From: Bacillota bacterium
GTDB taxonomy: Bacteria; Bacillota; Sulfobacillia; DUMF01
Direction of reading: 5' to 3'
NCBI GenBank assembly: GCA_012840015.1
Contig: DUMF01000010.1
Span: 1 to 64,000 of the forward strand
Length of the DNA stretch: 64,000 nt
Translations under genes and position numbers: made by a program
Notes under the pieces: generated by a model
What the model saw: the letters and a program-made list of their open reading frames with translations, nothing else
Told to the model about the DNA's origin: nothing
The model's database searches: none
Part shown: in pieces, positions 1 to 10,288 of the stretch
Layout: each line of letters opens with the position of its first letter
How positions within the stretch are numbered: the first letter of the stretch is position 1

Positions 1-650
1 AACCTAATGCCATGGATTGCTGCTGGTTAACTCGTTTGTAACCGGCCCAGGTTGGTTATTCCCTTGTCAAGGATCGATAAACACCATTTCACACTATTTG
101 GTCATTGACATTTCACCGTAGGTCTTCGATTAGGCCTGCCGGCCGGTGCTCTCCATTTACACACCCTTGTCCGCAGTAGCTTCATTCTCCTAACCACCGT
201 GGACTGGCTTCATCTTCTCGACGGCCAGGCCGTTATTAAAGGCAGTTCTTCCCCTGAAAACTCTTCCGGCTGCCGGGATGTTAAAGAAGGACAAATGACA
301 TCGAACCGGTAGCCCTTTCCGCAGCCCACATCTCTGTGCCAATCTAACGATCTCGCCATCAAACATCCAGCAAGAACTTTGACGGTCCATCGAACCGGAC
401 CTCGAAACCTAATAACCTCCTGCGCATAATGCCTCGGCCCGTTCCACTCTAAAATTACGACGCCACTCGGCCAAAACCTTCACCCTGTTGCCTCTCCAAG
501 GCCGCTATGCGCACTATCGGGCATGATCGAGCTCTTACCGATATTCTTCGTGACCTTGCCTCGAAGCATGGCTGGATCAAACTCGAGTACTTGACCTACA
601 TTTGTAAAGACAACTACGCTCTACCCCGGTAGGTACGAGGTAGAACTGGT
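1..650. other. Left edge, no supported gene
   Basis: No gene can be supported here. A short plus-strand frame at 507-632 (41 codons, starting MRTIGHDRALTD) has protein-like composition but no SD sequence and no recognisable domain, so it may be a gene scrap. The stretch adjoins a cluster of broken insertion sequences and is probably debris of the same kind. Confidence 0.4.
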
Positions 651-1954
651 CTAAATCCAAAGTGGTGTCGGGAGCTTGACTGCAACGTTTACGAAATTGC
701 GATAGCCCCGAAAAGAACGCTTCAACATGCTTATTATTTTCGGCGCCATGCACGCCAGATCCAGCTCTGCTCTCCCACAGGAACTCCCAGCTTTGCCCGC
801 GGCAAGGAACTTAGCCCCCCACGGCTTAAGCTGGGTGAGAAACTCCAGAACCATCCCGCCAGCACTCTTAGCCTTGCGAACAAGTTCCTGGAAGTACTTC
901 CCCAGCGCCCGGGTGTTGACAGATTTGCCGGATATCCTCTGCAGGGCACGGTAATAAAGATTCTCGAACTTGAACACGTTACCCATGCGCAGGGTCTCGT
1001 TCACCATCCTGCCGATAAGGCTCCTGCGGCGAGCAGCCAGCCTGCGGCCATATTTCTGCTAGGCGGGCCTGGGTCTTGAGGTACGTCCTGCTCTTCTTCC
1101 ACATGCTTCAGCCCTTTCTTTACCGTCCCGTCGGGGTTGTAACTTTTGCGGTTGTTAGCCCTGCGGGAGCGGTCGAGCTTACGCTGAAGCCCGCGTATTT
1201 CCGCTTCTTTCTCTGCAAGCTCCTCGCAAAAGCGATCCAGGCGCGCCTCCGTACCGTTGACCGGGGCAATAGTGGACGGACCAGCATCAGTGCCGACAAC
1301 ACCTTCTCCCATGGCATTTTCGGGTTTCTGGTAGGGCGTGCCCTCGCAGATGAGCTGGGCGTAAAACCTGTTGCGCACGTTTACCTTGCGCCTCACCAGG
1401 CGGACGTACTTGACCCGGCAGGAGAGGGCGTGACGGACTACCGGATCCTCGGGGTCGATGACGGCTGGTAGAACAAGGCCCTTCCAAACCACACAGCCAT
1501 TCCGCCACCGGATACCAGCCTTGTTGCTCTTGCCCTCTACGGCGTCCATCTGGTTTTTGCCTTTGAAACGCACCCTGCGGGCCTGTCCGAAGAGCACTTT
1601 TCTAGCGGCGCGGAAGGCCCTGCTACCTAGTTTCTGGGCAACGTGGACGCCCACGTGATCTCTTATCCAGCAGGAGCGCCGTATTTCTACAGCACAGTGC
1701 TGCAACGCGGCATCTGTAAAACCGTATTTGGAGCAAGCTTCCCGGATGAGAGCGTTTCTTAGGTCTTTGTCCTCTACTTTCCAGGTTTTTTGCCACAGTC
1801 TGGACTGCTGATCAGCTGTACCCGCTTCACGGTTTCCCAAAGCAGGCGTCGTAGGGCTGGCGAGCCGCCTCCAACCCGGCCAGCAAAGTCTTCTCCTGAG
1901 TGGGCGAGACCTGGAGGGGGATCTCACACACGAAACTAGGTGTCTCAGACGCAT
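651..1954 (-). pseudogene. tnpB: TnpB (OrfB) of an IS200/IS605 element, broken
   Basis: The main frame (1001-1954) reads as the body of an IS605-type TnpB, the RNA-guided nuclease-like accessory protein of these transposons. The segment GTDAGPSTIAPVN resembles the RuvC first-aspartate region (usually GIDxG), followed by a basic coiled region with KLDRSRRANN. The frame then breaks near 1001; the C-terminal part continues in another frame to about 651 (KYFQELVRKAKSAGG), and the expected CxxC zinc ribbon cannot be found. It lies directly downstream of the TnpA remnant on the same strand, the normal IS605 order. It is not functional as read. Confidence 0.75.
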
Positions 1955-1956
1955 TT

Positions 1957-2340
1957 CTGCTGCTCGACGTATTCGCGTAGGGCTGCAGGGGCACCCCCAA
2001 CCGTTGCTACGAAGTAGCTATTAGTCCAGAGGGTCGGTAGCGTCGACCTGAGCCACGGGAAATTCTACCGGAGGATGCGGGAGGAGCAGCCTTTCATGAG
2101 CTTCACAAGTCGGTGAATACCGAACTGGGGGCCACTTCCACCAGCAGGTGGACGTGGTCTGGCATTACCTCCAATTCAATAATTTCGGCCCTTCTCTCCC
2201 GTGCCACTTCAAAGAAGATCTCTTTGAGCTACACGTCCACCCCATCTTTCGGGACGGGACGCCGGTATTTCGGGTACCAGACTACATGGTATGTATTTGC
2301 AAGAATACACGATATTGTTGTTGGACTTAAATTGGCGCCC
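1957..2340 (-). pseudogene. tnpA: TnpA (HUH Y1 transposase) of IS200/IS605, broken
   Basis: Minus-strand translation across several frames gives the pieces of a Y1 transposase: YSCKYHVVWCPKYRRPV, then VMPDHVHLLVE with the HUH metal-binding motif near 2150-2175, then FGIHRLVKLMKG, and near 1965 the ALREYVEQQK piece carrying the nucleophilic tyrosine. At least two frameshifts and one stop separate the pieces. TnpA normally catalyses single-strand excision and insertion of the element. Here, together with the adjacent TnpB fragment, it marks a dead copy. Confidence 0.75.
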
Positions 2341-3060
2341 CATAAGACGGTCTCTGCGAAGTTCTTCTGTAAGCACCGGAATCGGCACTACCTTTGTTTC
2401 GAACATCTCGGAGTAGCGCGGTGGCCTTGCCAAAATGGCCGCCGCGCTGCACCTCCTTTCTCCTGTTACCAGGAGACGATCAACAATGCAGCCCAAGCTG
2501 CAAGCTCCAGCGCCAGCAGGCCACTCCCCTGGCAATAACAAATGATATCGGAACAACCCGTATCTCGGGGCTCTCACGTTCTGCCCGCAGTCATCCCATG
2601 GGCCGAGCCTTCTCTTTTAATTAAGAACTCTGTGAAAACGACATGCACAATGGCTGGAACTCCTGAAAGTCCCAGCCCTACAACTCTTGCCTCTCTGCCC
2701 TTCTGCCGGCGCTTTTCTCAACGCGCGAGTTCTGTTCCTGCCCGTGCTGCAAGTCCATCGCGCGCCACGCTTTTGACGGCCTTCGCTGAGTCTCCCGAGC
2801 CGTAGTGCCTCCTGGCAAGCACCGCATCTTTCACACGCAAGAGGGCTTTGCCCTATGCAGCGTCCGGCAGTTGATAATCAAGCACTCGGTAATACTACTG
2901 GCTGATGTTGCTGCAGGCCTGCAGGAGCAGCTGATTGCTCATGTTCCTCATTCGGTTCACTACCCCTGTAGGAACCACCGCAGCGTCAATACCAGCAGAT
3001 CTGCCCCACGGTCCGCGGCAGAGTTCCGCACCCAGGACTGCACTTGCAGTCGCTTCAGCT
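2341..3060. other. Unassigned debris between IS remnants
   Basis: Open frames exist on both strands, but none has an SD, a domain or an uninterrupted sensible protein. Codon-like composition switches frame often, as in a decayed gene. The minus strand may hold the decayed remainder of the membrane protein fragment that starts at 3249. Confidence 0.3.
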
Positions 3061-3249
3061 TTAGCCCTCAAGCCGCACATACTTCCAGTGGTACAGCCAC
3101 ACGGGCAGAGCAACCACAAGGTACGCCAATCCACGCCTCAAGTTCCGGTACACGGAGATAAGCTGGTTCTCTCTTGCCCTTGCCTTCTCGAAGGCTATCT
3201 GCTCATCCGTGATCTTTTTGCTTTTTAGCCCCCTAACTGATTTGGACAA
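3061..3249 (-). pseudogene. Fragment of a small membrane protein, DUF5671-like
   Basis: The 62-residue frame has a charged N-terminus (MSKSVRGLKSKKITDEQ) and then one membrane segment ending in VALPVWLYHWKYVRLEG. The 'PxWxxHW' ending of a helix is typical of DUF5671-type membrane domains, which usually carry several such helices. Only one is present, so this is probably a truncated remnant. It sits between two broken insertion sequences. Identification rests on one short motif. Confidence 0.35.
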
Positions 3250-4370
3250 GATGCTTTAAGGTTGGTAGATTGAGATGAGGGGGCAGTGGCTACCAAGCTG
3301 CAGATCGTGAGGGAAGTGCTCGAGACCGGGAGCGCGTTGGGCGAAGGAGCATTTGATAATGCAAGGCGTGGTGTAGAGGGCCGGGAATCGGCGGAGTACA
3401 GGGCTTTGCTACCGAGAATGAGCGGCTGAAGAGGTCGTTAGGCGAAAAAGGCCTGGAGATCGCCATTCTCAGGGATTTGGTAAAAAAACGGAGCGCAGTT
3501 GGTAGAAAAGTTAGAGCTAGCGGACAAGTGGATTCAGGATGGCCATAGGCCTGGGATATGCTACAGGGTTGATGGGGCGATCGTAAGCGATGAACAGGTC
3601 AAGGAATGGCTTTGCGAGCTGATCGAGAGCGAAGGGTACTCGTACGGCTACCTGAAACTTACGGTCTGCTTGCGGAGGAAATACGGCCTGGTAATCAACA
3701 AGAAGAAGGTTTACAGGCTATGCAAGGAACTACAGCTGTTGAGGCCACAGCGAAAGATAAGGCGTAAATACCAAAGAGATTGGCAAGGAACCTAGAAGTG
3801 ACCGGGCCGAACCAGTTGTAGCAGGCAGACGTGAAATATGGCTACATACAGGGAGAGAAGCGGTTCTTCTTCGTGCTGTCGTCATTAAATGTGTGTGACC
3901 GGTCGGTGGTCTACAATCACATCGGGCTTTCGGCGACTGCGGAGGACGAGCCGCAGCATTAGGCCATGCCCTGTGGAACAGGCAATTGGGCGGCAATGTG
4001 TCAAAGGCGGTGTTGAGGACGGATAACGGACCACAGGTTCATAGCCGGCGTATTCGAGGCTGCGTGCGAGCACTACGGCGTCGAGCATGAGAGGATACCG
4101 TGCAGGACGCCAAACAAGAACGCTCACATAGAGGCGTTTCATCGAATACTTGAGGATGAATGCCTGGCTGGGCAGGAGTTCGAAACGTTCACGGAGAAGC
4201 GTACCAGGCTGTGGCAGAGTTCACGGAATTCTACAATAAGAGGCGAATACACTCGAGCATCAATTATATGGCACCCGAGGAGTTCTACAAAACGTTCCAG
4301 GCTAACCTGCGAGATTGCTACCAATCAAGGTGTAATGTCTAAAATCCGGGGGTTAATCCGGGGGTTAATC
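3240..4370 (+). mobile_element. IS3-family insertion sequence remnant
   Basis: The outer ends show weakly similar inverted ends: ccctaactgatttggaca at about 3228-3246 and, on the other strand, ccggattttagaca at about 4336-4350. The right end is followed by a 15-bp tandem repeat (aatccgggggtt twice). Inside are an OrfA remnant (3290-3500, RSLGEKGLEIAILRDLVKK) and an OrfB remnant with HTH and integrase-core pieces, both interrupted. The element is dead. Confidence 0.6.
3499..4342 (+). pseudogene. IS3-family transposase OrfB, broken
   Basis: 3499-3795 encodes the N-terminal HTH_21-type region (SYGYLKLTVCLRRKYG, NKKKVYRLCKELQLL). The DDE integrase core follows in pieces: ADVKYGYIQGEKRFFFV at about 3830, DNGPQVH near 4025, NAHIEAFHRILEDECLAG near 4120, and AEFTEFYNKRRIHSSINYMAPEEFYKTF at 4160-4342. 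The three catalytic positions (ADVKY, DNGP, NxxIExFH) are visible, but frameshifts near 3795 and 4155 and stops between them destroy the reading frame. Confidence 0.8.
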
Positions 4371-4467
4371 CGATGGTAATTACATGGGGACGAAAAAGGA
4401 CAGACCTCACTAGGCAAGTTGTTGTAGAATGCACCGAGCAGTGCGCAATACGGAGGAGGTAACTTCC

Positions 4468-5694
4468 GTGGGACGCAGGCAGAAAACAACCATGACCCTG
4501 ATAACAGTTCTCGGTGTTACTGTGGTAGCTATCGGGCTGGTTGCTCTATGTGTGCTGGGACTAAGAATAGGCTATCCGGGTAACGCTCCCCTCTCCTATC
4601 GCATTAAGTGGCTGCTCACTAATAAGCCCTATTACACTGTAGAGAGAAGATTGCCAAACGGAACTATTGTAAACATTGATCCAGGTCGCGCTTACATAGA
4701 CAAGCAAGCAGAAGCAGCAGCGAGGGTACTTTCGGGCGTCAGCCCAGAAGACTTGCAGAGCGTAAACAGCTTCGTCCGGCAGGCCCATTTCCAGCTAAAC
4801 GATCTGGTTGCTTCAGGTCACCATAGGCGATTTACGGATAATTCAACGTGGGCTTCAAGTTCGAAAGAGTATCTGTGGGAAAGAAGAGTTAAGGAGTACG
4901 TGAGCGGCGAGGGTGAGATGAACCTTGTTGCCCGTGCTCGGGAGACAGCAGAAAAAGTTGGATCAAAGGACTTGAAGGCTGACTTGGAAACATTTTCTCG
5001 AACACTGCAACTTGCTTACGAGAAGAAGGACGTTCAGTTGCTGATACTAGCTCACCGCATCGTCCATGACCTTGACTATTGGGTGTTTGGTAACGAGACG
5101 TTCGAGTCTCGAGATTACTGGGGAGCCACCTTTACTCTTGAGGGTAAAAGCAACTCTGTCAATCGGCTGCTTGAAGGCATGCCTGACTACAGGGAGATAA
5201 TCCTACCAGATGACAGACAACTAGAGGACACCTCCCAAAGTTTGAACGACAAGAAACTCATTCAAGTCGTTGTAAAACGAGGCAATGACGTTTTCTCTTT
5301 TGGTACTCCATTCCAGTTCAGCGGTTTCGGAATTGTATCAGACATTCAACGCTTATTGTGGGTAGCCTCGAGGGGTGGTGCTGGCATAGAACCGGAAACC
5401 AGGCAAGTAGAGTCGAAAGAACTCGACACAGTCCTAGAAACCGGAGCTAAACTGAGGAAACCTTTTTGCTTCGTTCATCTCATTTATAAGCCATATCATC
5501 CGATGCAGGGAATGAACGATACAGCCCACAAGGACCTGATCGTCTATACAGATCCACGCAATGCAAACGACGCTTATTTAGCTGTCCAGAACCCAGATAA
5601 CGAAACTAGATGGAGTTTATACCGTTTACCGGATTACGCGCAATGGCTCAAAAAGGAGGTCGACCTCCTCTTACGGATACATACGGGACTGTAA
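4468..5694 (+). CDS. Membrane-anchored protein of unknown family
   Basis: About 408 residues. The start is taken as GTG at 4468, because GGAGGAGGT lies 9-10 bases upstream; a longer frame from 4429 lacks an SD. One N-terminal membrane segment (residues about 11-33) is followed by an extracytoplasmic domain. No known domain is recognised. The motifs HFQLNDLVASGHHRRFTDN and LILAHRIVHDLDYWVF recur in a truncated lipoprotein at 36281-36903, so these two form a family in this genome. The His/Asp-rich second motif could bind metal, but that is a guess. It stands alone, downstream of an IS3 wreck. Confidence 0.75.
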   Translation: MGRRQKTTMTLITVLGVTVVAIGLVALCVLGLRIGYPGNAPLSYRIKWLLTNKPYYTVERRLPNGTIVNIDPGRAYIDKQAEAAARVLSGVSPEDLQSVNSFVRQAHFQLNDLVASGHHRRFTDNSTWASSSKEYLWERRVKEYVSGEGEMNLVARARETAEKVGSKDLKADLETFSRTLQLAYEKKDVQLLILAHRIVHDLDYWVFGNETFESRDYWGATFTLEGKSNSVNRLLEGMPDYREIILPDDRQLEDTSQSLNDKKLIQVVVKRGNDVFSFGTPFQFSGFGIVSDIQRLLWVASRGGAGIEPETRQVESKELDTVLETGAKLRKPFCFVHLIYKPYHPMQGMNDTAHKDLIVYTDPRNANDAYLAVQNPDNETRWSLYRLPDYAQWLKKEVDLLLRIHTGL

Positions 5695-5947
5695 AGCGGC
5701 CGTCGGGTAAGCCCCATCTGGGCAGAAGAAAAGTGCAAATTTATCGGGGAGGATCTAACCTCCTGACAGCAGAGAGCAGATAAAGCCGGAGTTACTAGCT
5801 GTCTCTGCACTTTGACTTCGTCCCCAGAGCCAAAGCCCGGGGGACAAAGTTAATACCGCCAAAAGAGCAGGCTACGTCGACATCCGCCCACTATACAACC
5901 ACCCCGCCCGTCCAGGACGGTGACCCGGACCCTGCTTTTCTGCTAAC
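5695..5947. other. Convergent intergenic region
   Basis: Lies between convergent genes. It contains several short complementary segments (for example aagtgca near 5729 against tgcactt near 5807), but no hairpin with a T-run that would be a clear terminator. Nothing else is seen. Confidence 0.3.
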
Positions 5948-7228
5948 TCAAGGCCCTGTCCCTATGCACTCGATACGCCACCCGGTAGCATCCGTCTCAC
6001 GGCGCACTTCGATGAAGAACTGCTGCCGTCTGCTGTCGTACGCGATTGGCTCCTTAGGCTCCACGTCCACCACCACTTGGTAGCACTGAGTGCCAGCTGG
6101 AAGCCCGGACTCCAGATGCTTCGCTCTTGCTACGCTGATCACCCTGAAACCTGCGATATTACCTTCCCTCGGGTAACCTGAGTTGTACAGGCTGCGGTTG
6201 TCCATGTTCCGAAAGAGATACCCAGCCAGGGCACGGCGGCTCTCGCAGGCGTGCGCCCCTGCATGGTCGCCCGCGTTCACTGCCTGAAAGTACCTCCTGA
6301 TCAAACCATCGGGCGAGAGCCGCGACAGTTCCTTCTCCACAGGGTGCTCAGGATCGATGAGGAGCGGAATCCACTCCTCCCAAGTCTCCCCAGTCACCTC
6401 TTCGAACGACCGCCCCCTTAGCGAACAGGCAAAACCCCAGTGGCGGCCAGCATCCAGCCAGGCTCCAACAATCTCGCCCCGGTACCGGACGATAACAGCC
6501 CGCCCCGCCTCCCGCCGCGGGCCCATGAACTCGGGCAAGGCCTCCGCCACCTTGTACATCCGGACCTCCACCACCCGGCCCAGGGCAGGAGTGAGGTCCA
6601 ACCCCACGTCCCGGTTGAGCTCGTTGTTGTAGGCCCAGTAGAGGACCACGGGATATTCCCCCGCCCGGTGCCGGAACTCCGCAGGCAGGGTGACAGTCAG
6701 CGTGTTGATGCGAAAAGCCGGAGTCCACCCGTACCGCCGGAGGAATGCCTCGTCCTGGGGATCCACGTCTTCAGATCCGCCAGGGTACTCCGTCAGGGCC
6801 TCCATCAGGATGTTGAACTGCCCCGGCACCTCGTACCAGCCCTGAGGAAACTCGAGATAGCCGGGGTCGCAACGGGAGAGGTCACGCACCAGGTACCTCA
6901 GCCGCACCTTCCGGCCACCCCGGAGTTCGAAAGACAGGTTGTACTCCGCCCAGTTTTCTTTTCCGGGCAGCCCTGCCGCCTTGGCCTCCTTCAGATACCC
7001 GAGCAGGCATGCCAGGATCCGCGGGTTGGCCACCCTTCTTTGGGAAACTCGCTCACCGAAGCGCGTCAGCAGCTCCCACTCCACCACCGTCGTCTCTCCA
7101 GCAATGTCGCCCAGCGTCAGCGTGGCATCGGTTCTGACAATACCAGTACAGCCGTAAACAAGGAGGGCCAACGTTACCAAGGCGCAAGCTGTGAAGTGAC
7201 TCCTTGCGTGAATGATAACCCGCTCCAG
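5948..7228 (-). CDS. Lipoprotein of unknown function with NTF2-like C-terminus
   Basis: About 426 residues. A perfect GGAAGGAGGT precedes a CTG codon at 7228 with 9-base spacing; the upstream ATG at 7270 has no SD, so CTG is the preferred start. The N-terminus is a signal peptide ending in a lipobox-like LLVYGC, so the protein is probably a lipoprotein outside the membrane. The last 120 residues (IRRYFQAVNAGDHAGAHAC, then IAGFRVISV) resemble a DUF4829/NTF2-like domain. The next gene upstream (7343-7930) also ends in an NTF2-like domain, suggesting related secreted proteins. Confidence 0.7.
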   Translation of the reverse strand: MERVIIHARSHFTACALVTLALLVYGCTGIVRTDATLTLGDIAGETTVVEWELLTRFGERVSQRRVANPRILACLLGYLKEAKAAGLPGKENWAEYNLSFELRGGRKVRLRYLVRDLSRCDPGYLEFPQGWYEVPGQFNILMEALTEYPGGSEDVDPQDEAFLRRYGWTPAFRINTLTVTLPAEFRHRAGEYPVVLYWAYNNELNRDVGLDLTPALGRVVEVRMYKVAEALPEFMGPRREAGRAVIVRYRGEIVGAWLDAGRHWGFACSLRGRSFEEVTGETWEEWIPLLIDPEHPVEKELSRLSPDGLIRRYFQAVNAGDHAGAHACESRRALAGYLFRNMDNRSLYNSGYPREGNIAGFRVISVARAKHLESGLPAGTQCYQVVVDVEPKEPIAYDSRRQQFFIEVRRETDATGWRIECIGTGP

Positions 7229-7342
7229 CTCTGCGCACCTCCTTCCGACGTCAGGCCCCATCGCATTCATCAGGAAGAGAACAACTCCCCTCGGGGGTAC
7301 AACTGTTGCTCCAACAGCGCCAGTTGCTGGAATTGCCCGGGG

Positions 7343-7930
7343 TCACTGCCTGGGCAGCCACCTCACCTCCCACACGCCGTTTTCTTTCACGCAGGACCAG
7401 GGCTCCCGCTCAAAGGCGAGCACCTGACCGGTTGACCGGTACCTGAACTTGTGCGTCACGTACACCACTGCGTGCTCGCTGTCCACCAGCTCGTACCCCT
7501 CAACACCGTACCCCAACAATTCATCGTCAGCCCGCTCCATCTCCCACACGTATAACTCGAGGTCGATTTCATCCGGAACGGAACCAAGACACGCGAACGC
7601 CTTCGCCCACTCCTTCCTCCGGTGCGCCTCAAGATAGCGCCTCATCACCACGTCCGGTGTCTCACCCCGCGAATCGCGCTCGAACCTCTTGTTTATCTCC
7701 TGCTTAACCGGGCCCAGCTGCTGCTCTAACCTCCTGAACCTGGCCACCTCAGCGCCCAGCTCTTCCCTGAGGGCCCTGACCTCGCTTTGGAGTTCAGAAA
7801 CTCTGCGGCGCAGCTCTTCCACTCCCAACCTTGCCCTTGTCGCCTGGTATACTGCGCAACACAGGACAACCGCTGTGAACAGCAAAACAACGCCTGCCCC
7901 CGCGCACATTCTTCGTTTCAGCCCAGACAT
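7343..7930 (-). CDS. Membrane-anchored coiled-coil protein
   Basis: 195 residues: one N-terminal membrane segment (about 9-30), a heptad-rich coiled coil (about 35-80, EELRRRVSELQSEVRALREEL), then a small alpha+beta domain starting DVVMRRYLEAHRRKEWAKAFACL that resembles NTF2-like/DUF4878 domains. The start ATG has a GGGGGAG upstream. It is the upstream neighbour of the 5948-7228 lipoprotein on the same strand, 114 bases away, and may be co-transcribed. Substrate or partner cannot be inferred. Confidence 0.7.
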   Translation of the reverse strand: MSGLKRRMCAGAGVVLLFTAVVLCCAVYQATRARLGVEELRRRVSELQSEVRALREELGAEVARFRRLEQQLGPVKQEINKRFERDSRGETPDVVMRRYLEAHRRKEWAKAFACLGSVPDEIDLELYVWEMERADDELLGYGVEGYELVDSEHAVVYVTHKFRYRSTGQVLAFEREPWSCVKENGVWEVRWLPRQ

Positions 7931-7985
7931 GGCAAATCAAACTCCCCCGGGAGATCCCAACAGCGCTCAGATCTGCTCCTGCAAA

Positions 7986-8647
7986 TCATTGAAGCGCAAA
8001 TTCCGCGTCCACCACAGCAGTGATCTCTTTCTCCAGGGACGACGTGTCGTTGATGCCGTAATCCGATACCTCTGTGGAATTCTTCGGCGTTATCTGGAAC
8101 ACCCCCATCTTGGTAGACCTCAGATGGCCGATCTTTGCACCGGTTGAAGCAGCAATTTTTTGTGCCCTGTTCACGGCGTCCTTCGCCGCCTCAGCAAGCC
8201 TGTCGATCTTCAGCTCGTTCAACTTCGTGTAGTAGTACTGAGGCGGGTAAGACTCAAACTCAATGCCCTTCTCTATGAGCTCTGTTGATTCTCTGGATAT
8301 CGCCGTTACCTTGTCCACTTCCTTCGACCGGATCTCTATGCTCTGCCGCAGCACGTAGCCAGATATATCCCTGGTAATCATGCCCGTCTTGGGGTCGCTG
8401 GCGTAAATCGTCTCGGTAGTAACCGGCAGGTACACTATTTCGTTTTCGCTCACGCCCTTCTGGATGAGGTAATTCTTCACCACCGCCATGTCCTGCTTCA
8501 GCGGTGCGTACGCCCTCGTCAGGTGCTGACCACGCCTTGAGAAGGACGCGCGCCACACGATCAGGTCAGATCTGATCTCTCTTTGCAGACCCCGTAACCG
8601 TTATGGACTTCTTCGCGGTCACGAACTTTCCTACTGAACCTCTCCAT
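7986..8647 (-). pseudogene. SIMPL-domain (DUF541) protein, frameshifted
   Basis: 7986-8558 gives most of a SIMPL domain, a family of periplasmic or secreted proteins of poorly known role: LKQDMAVVKNYLIQKGVSENEI, then SGYVLRQSIEIRSKEVDKV and KIGHLRSTKMGVFQITP. The missing N-terminus is present upstream in two other frames: KKSITVTGSAKR at about 8585-8620, and an SD-led ATG at 8647 (gtgaggaggtttATG). Two one-base shifts therefore interrupt the gene between 8570 and 8640. It is either recently inactivated or affected by sequence error. Confidence 0.7.
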
Positions 8648-8758
8648 AAACCTCCTCACCCTTACAACGTCGTATTCTTGTTGCTCCTCCAGTTTTGACC
8701 AACCAGCTACGGCATTTGTTCTCAACCGGATGCCCGTTCAACACCCTGGTAACTGGCT

Positions 8759-10117
8759 TTAGGTCAACGAAATCCTCTCCCTGCCCGGTGTCTCGAGGTA
8801 TACGCCACTCAGCCCATTTGCTTGCAGGTACCTTACAAGGTTCCGGCGCATCTTCTCAATCAGGTCGTTATAGTTCATGTAATGTTTCAGCATCTCGTCT
8901 GCCACACCGGGCTTTGGCCTGCAGAACTCCCTTATCGAAGGCTCGAACAAAGCACCGTCCCTCGCCTCAACGTACTGGGAAAGCGCGTAACTACCATCAC
9001 CCAGCCTGCGGTACTTTATGGCAGCCGGTACCACGCCACCAGTGTTCTGAACGAGCTTCTCGCGCCCATAGAGCACATACTCCGAGTAGAACACAGTGGC
9101 CCATATGGTAAGCACATCGCCCTCTTCATGCTTGTCAAAAACGTGCGAGGCCACTAGCACTACCCCATTGGGGTGGTATCCCTTATAGTGCTCCAGAGCT
9201 GCCGCATCCACCAGGGCCTCAACGGTATTTCCTGAAGGCCTGTTCGCCGGCGGAAGCGGCGTAGTCTCAAGGGGCTTCAGCTTCGAATACCATTCTTCCC
9301 CGCTCTTCCAGCCCTTCGGCACGTTATTCCTGGGGCCAAGGATCCGTATACAGGCCTCTGCCATCAGGTCGCCCCGCTCACCTTTGCCGTTACCTTTGGC
9401 AAATTGGTCAAGCATGTAGGCGAGCGCCGGCTCCCCGTACTTCGCGATCTCCAGAAGCGTATTTTCCTTAAACGCGTTCTTGTTGTGTTCCGATTCATTC
9501 GACTTTTGCATGGCTATAATCGCATCAAGCTTCCGCTCAATAAGTGCTGCAAGTGACTCTCCCTCGGGTACTGTTGTGCCCACCTTCGAAAGAGACTCAT
9601 CAAAGCTCTTCGCAGTTCCGAGCATTTCAGCATCGGTGACCACTGCAGGGTCGAACCAAAAGTCGTAAGCAGCGTTCTTCTCTGGGAGCAGAATGAACAC
9701 GTGGTCCTGCCTAACTTCAGAAGTATCTCCAGATGCCGCAGGTTGCGTTCGGGCGACTCTTGCGTAGTACGTCCTGTGGGAAAAACCGCCCAGCTCCCTC
9801 TGCTCGAGTGTCTGCGAATGATTTGGCACGGGCAACAGGACGCCGGCTGACTTGGCTCCTCCGTCTGGATAACACCCAACCTTCACAAGCCCGCCGACTA
9901 CTTTCCCGCCAGCTCTGAACACCAGCTCCCCGTTTTCCTCCGATACCTGCCATACCCTCGGGACAGTGAAGGAGCAGCCGTCGTAAGCTGCCAGCCTCAC
10001 CACAGGAGGCTGCATTGTCCTGTTTGCCCTTGTGAGAGTGAGGGCCGAAACCACCGCAAGCGCAATAACAGCACACAGGAGCGTCATCTTCCGGAGCCTC
10101 GGGGTTGTAGCAATCAT
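8759..10117 (-). CDS. Membrane-anchored protein of unknown function
   Basis: About 452 residues. ATG at 10117 follows AAGGAG with 9 bases between; the longer frame to 10255 lacks support. One membrane segment (about 9-27, LLCAVIALAVVSALTL) precedes a large extracytoplasmic part. The middle (ENTLLEIAKYGEPALAYMLDQFAKG) is helical and HEAT-like. The C-terminal half contains VVLVASHVFDKHEEGDVLTIWATVFYSEYVLY and a conserved-looking YMNYNDLIEKMRRNLVRYL helix. No named family is recognised. It continues the block of minus-strand envelope proteins at 6-11 kb. Confidence 0.65.
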   Translation of the reverse strand: MIATTPRLRKMTLLCAVIALAVVSALTLTRANRTMQPPVVRLAAYDGCSFTVPRVWQVSEENGELVFRAGGKVVGGLVKVGCYPDGGAKSAGVLLPVPNHSQTLEQRELGGFSHRTYYARVARTQPAASGDTSEVRQDHVFILLPEKNAAYDFWFDPAVVTDAEMLGTAKSFDESLSKVGTTVPEGESLAALIERKLDAIIAMQKSNESEHNKNAFKENTLLEIAKYGEPALAYMLDQFAKGNGKGERGDLMAEACIRILGPRNNVPKGWKSGEEWYSKLKPLETTPLPPANRPSGNTVEALVDAAALEHYKGYHPNGVVLVASHVFDKHEEGDVLTIWATVFYSEYVLYGREKLVQNTGGVVPAAIKYRRLGDGSYALSQYVEARDGALFEPSIREFCRPKPGVADEMLKHYMNYNDLIEKMRRNLVRYLQANGLSGVYLETPGRERISLT

Positions 10118-10288
10118 CGCAATCCACTCCTTCGCAGTGCTCTTATGCAGGTTCACAGTCGTAGGCATGAAGCATGTTGACGCTGCCACAAGGTTGCCGC
10201 ACGAGGGAAAGCAACGTCCTGCCTGACTTGTGCACTCTTGTGCGCTCGCCCACACGGGGCAAGCCTTACCCCGCCCCGTAACACAAGG

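Noticed and set aside
6440-7435. 331-codon plus-strand frame opposite the lipoprotein gene
   Set aside because: It is the antisense shadow of a GC-rich gene: Pro/Arg/His rich with no SD, while the minus strand gives a signal peptide and ordered domains.
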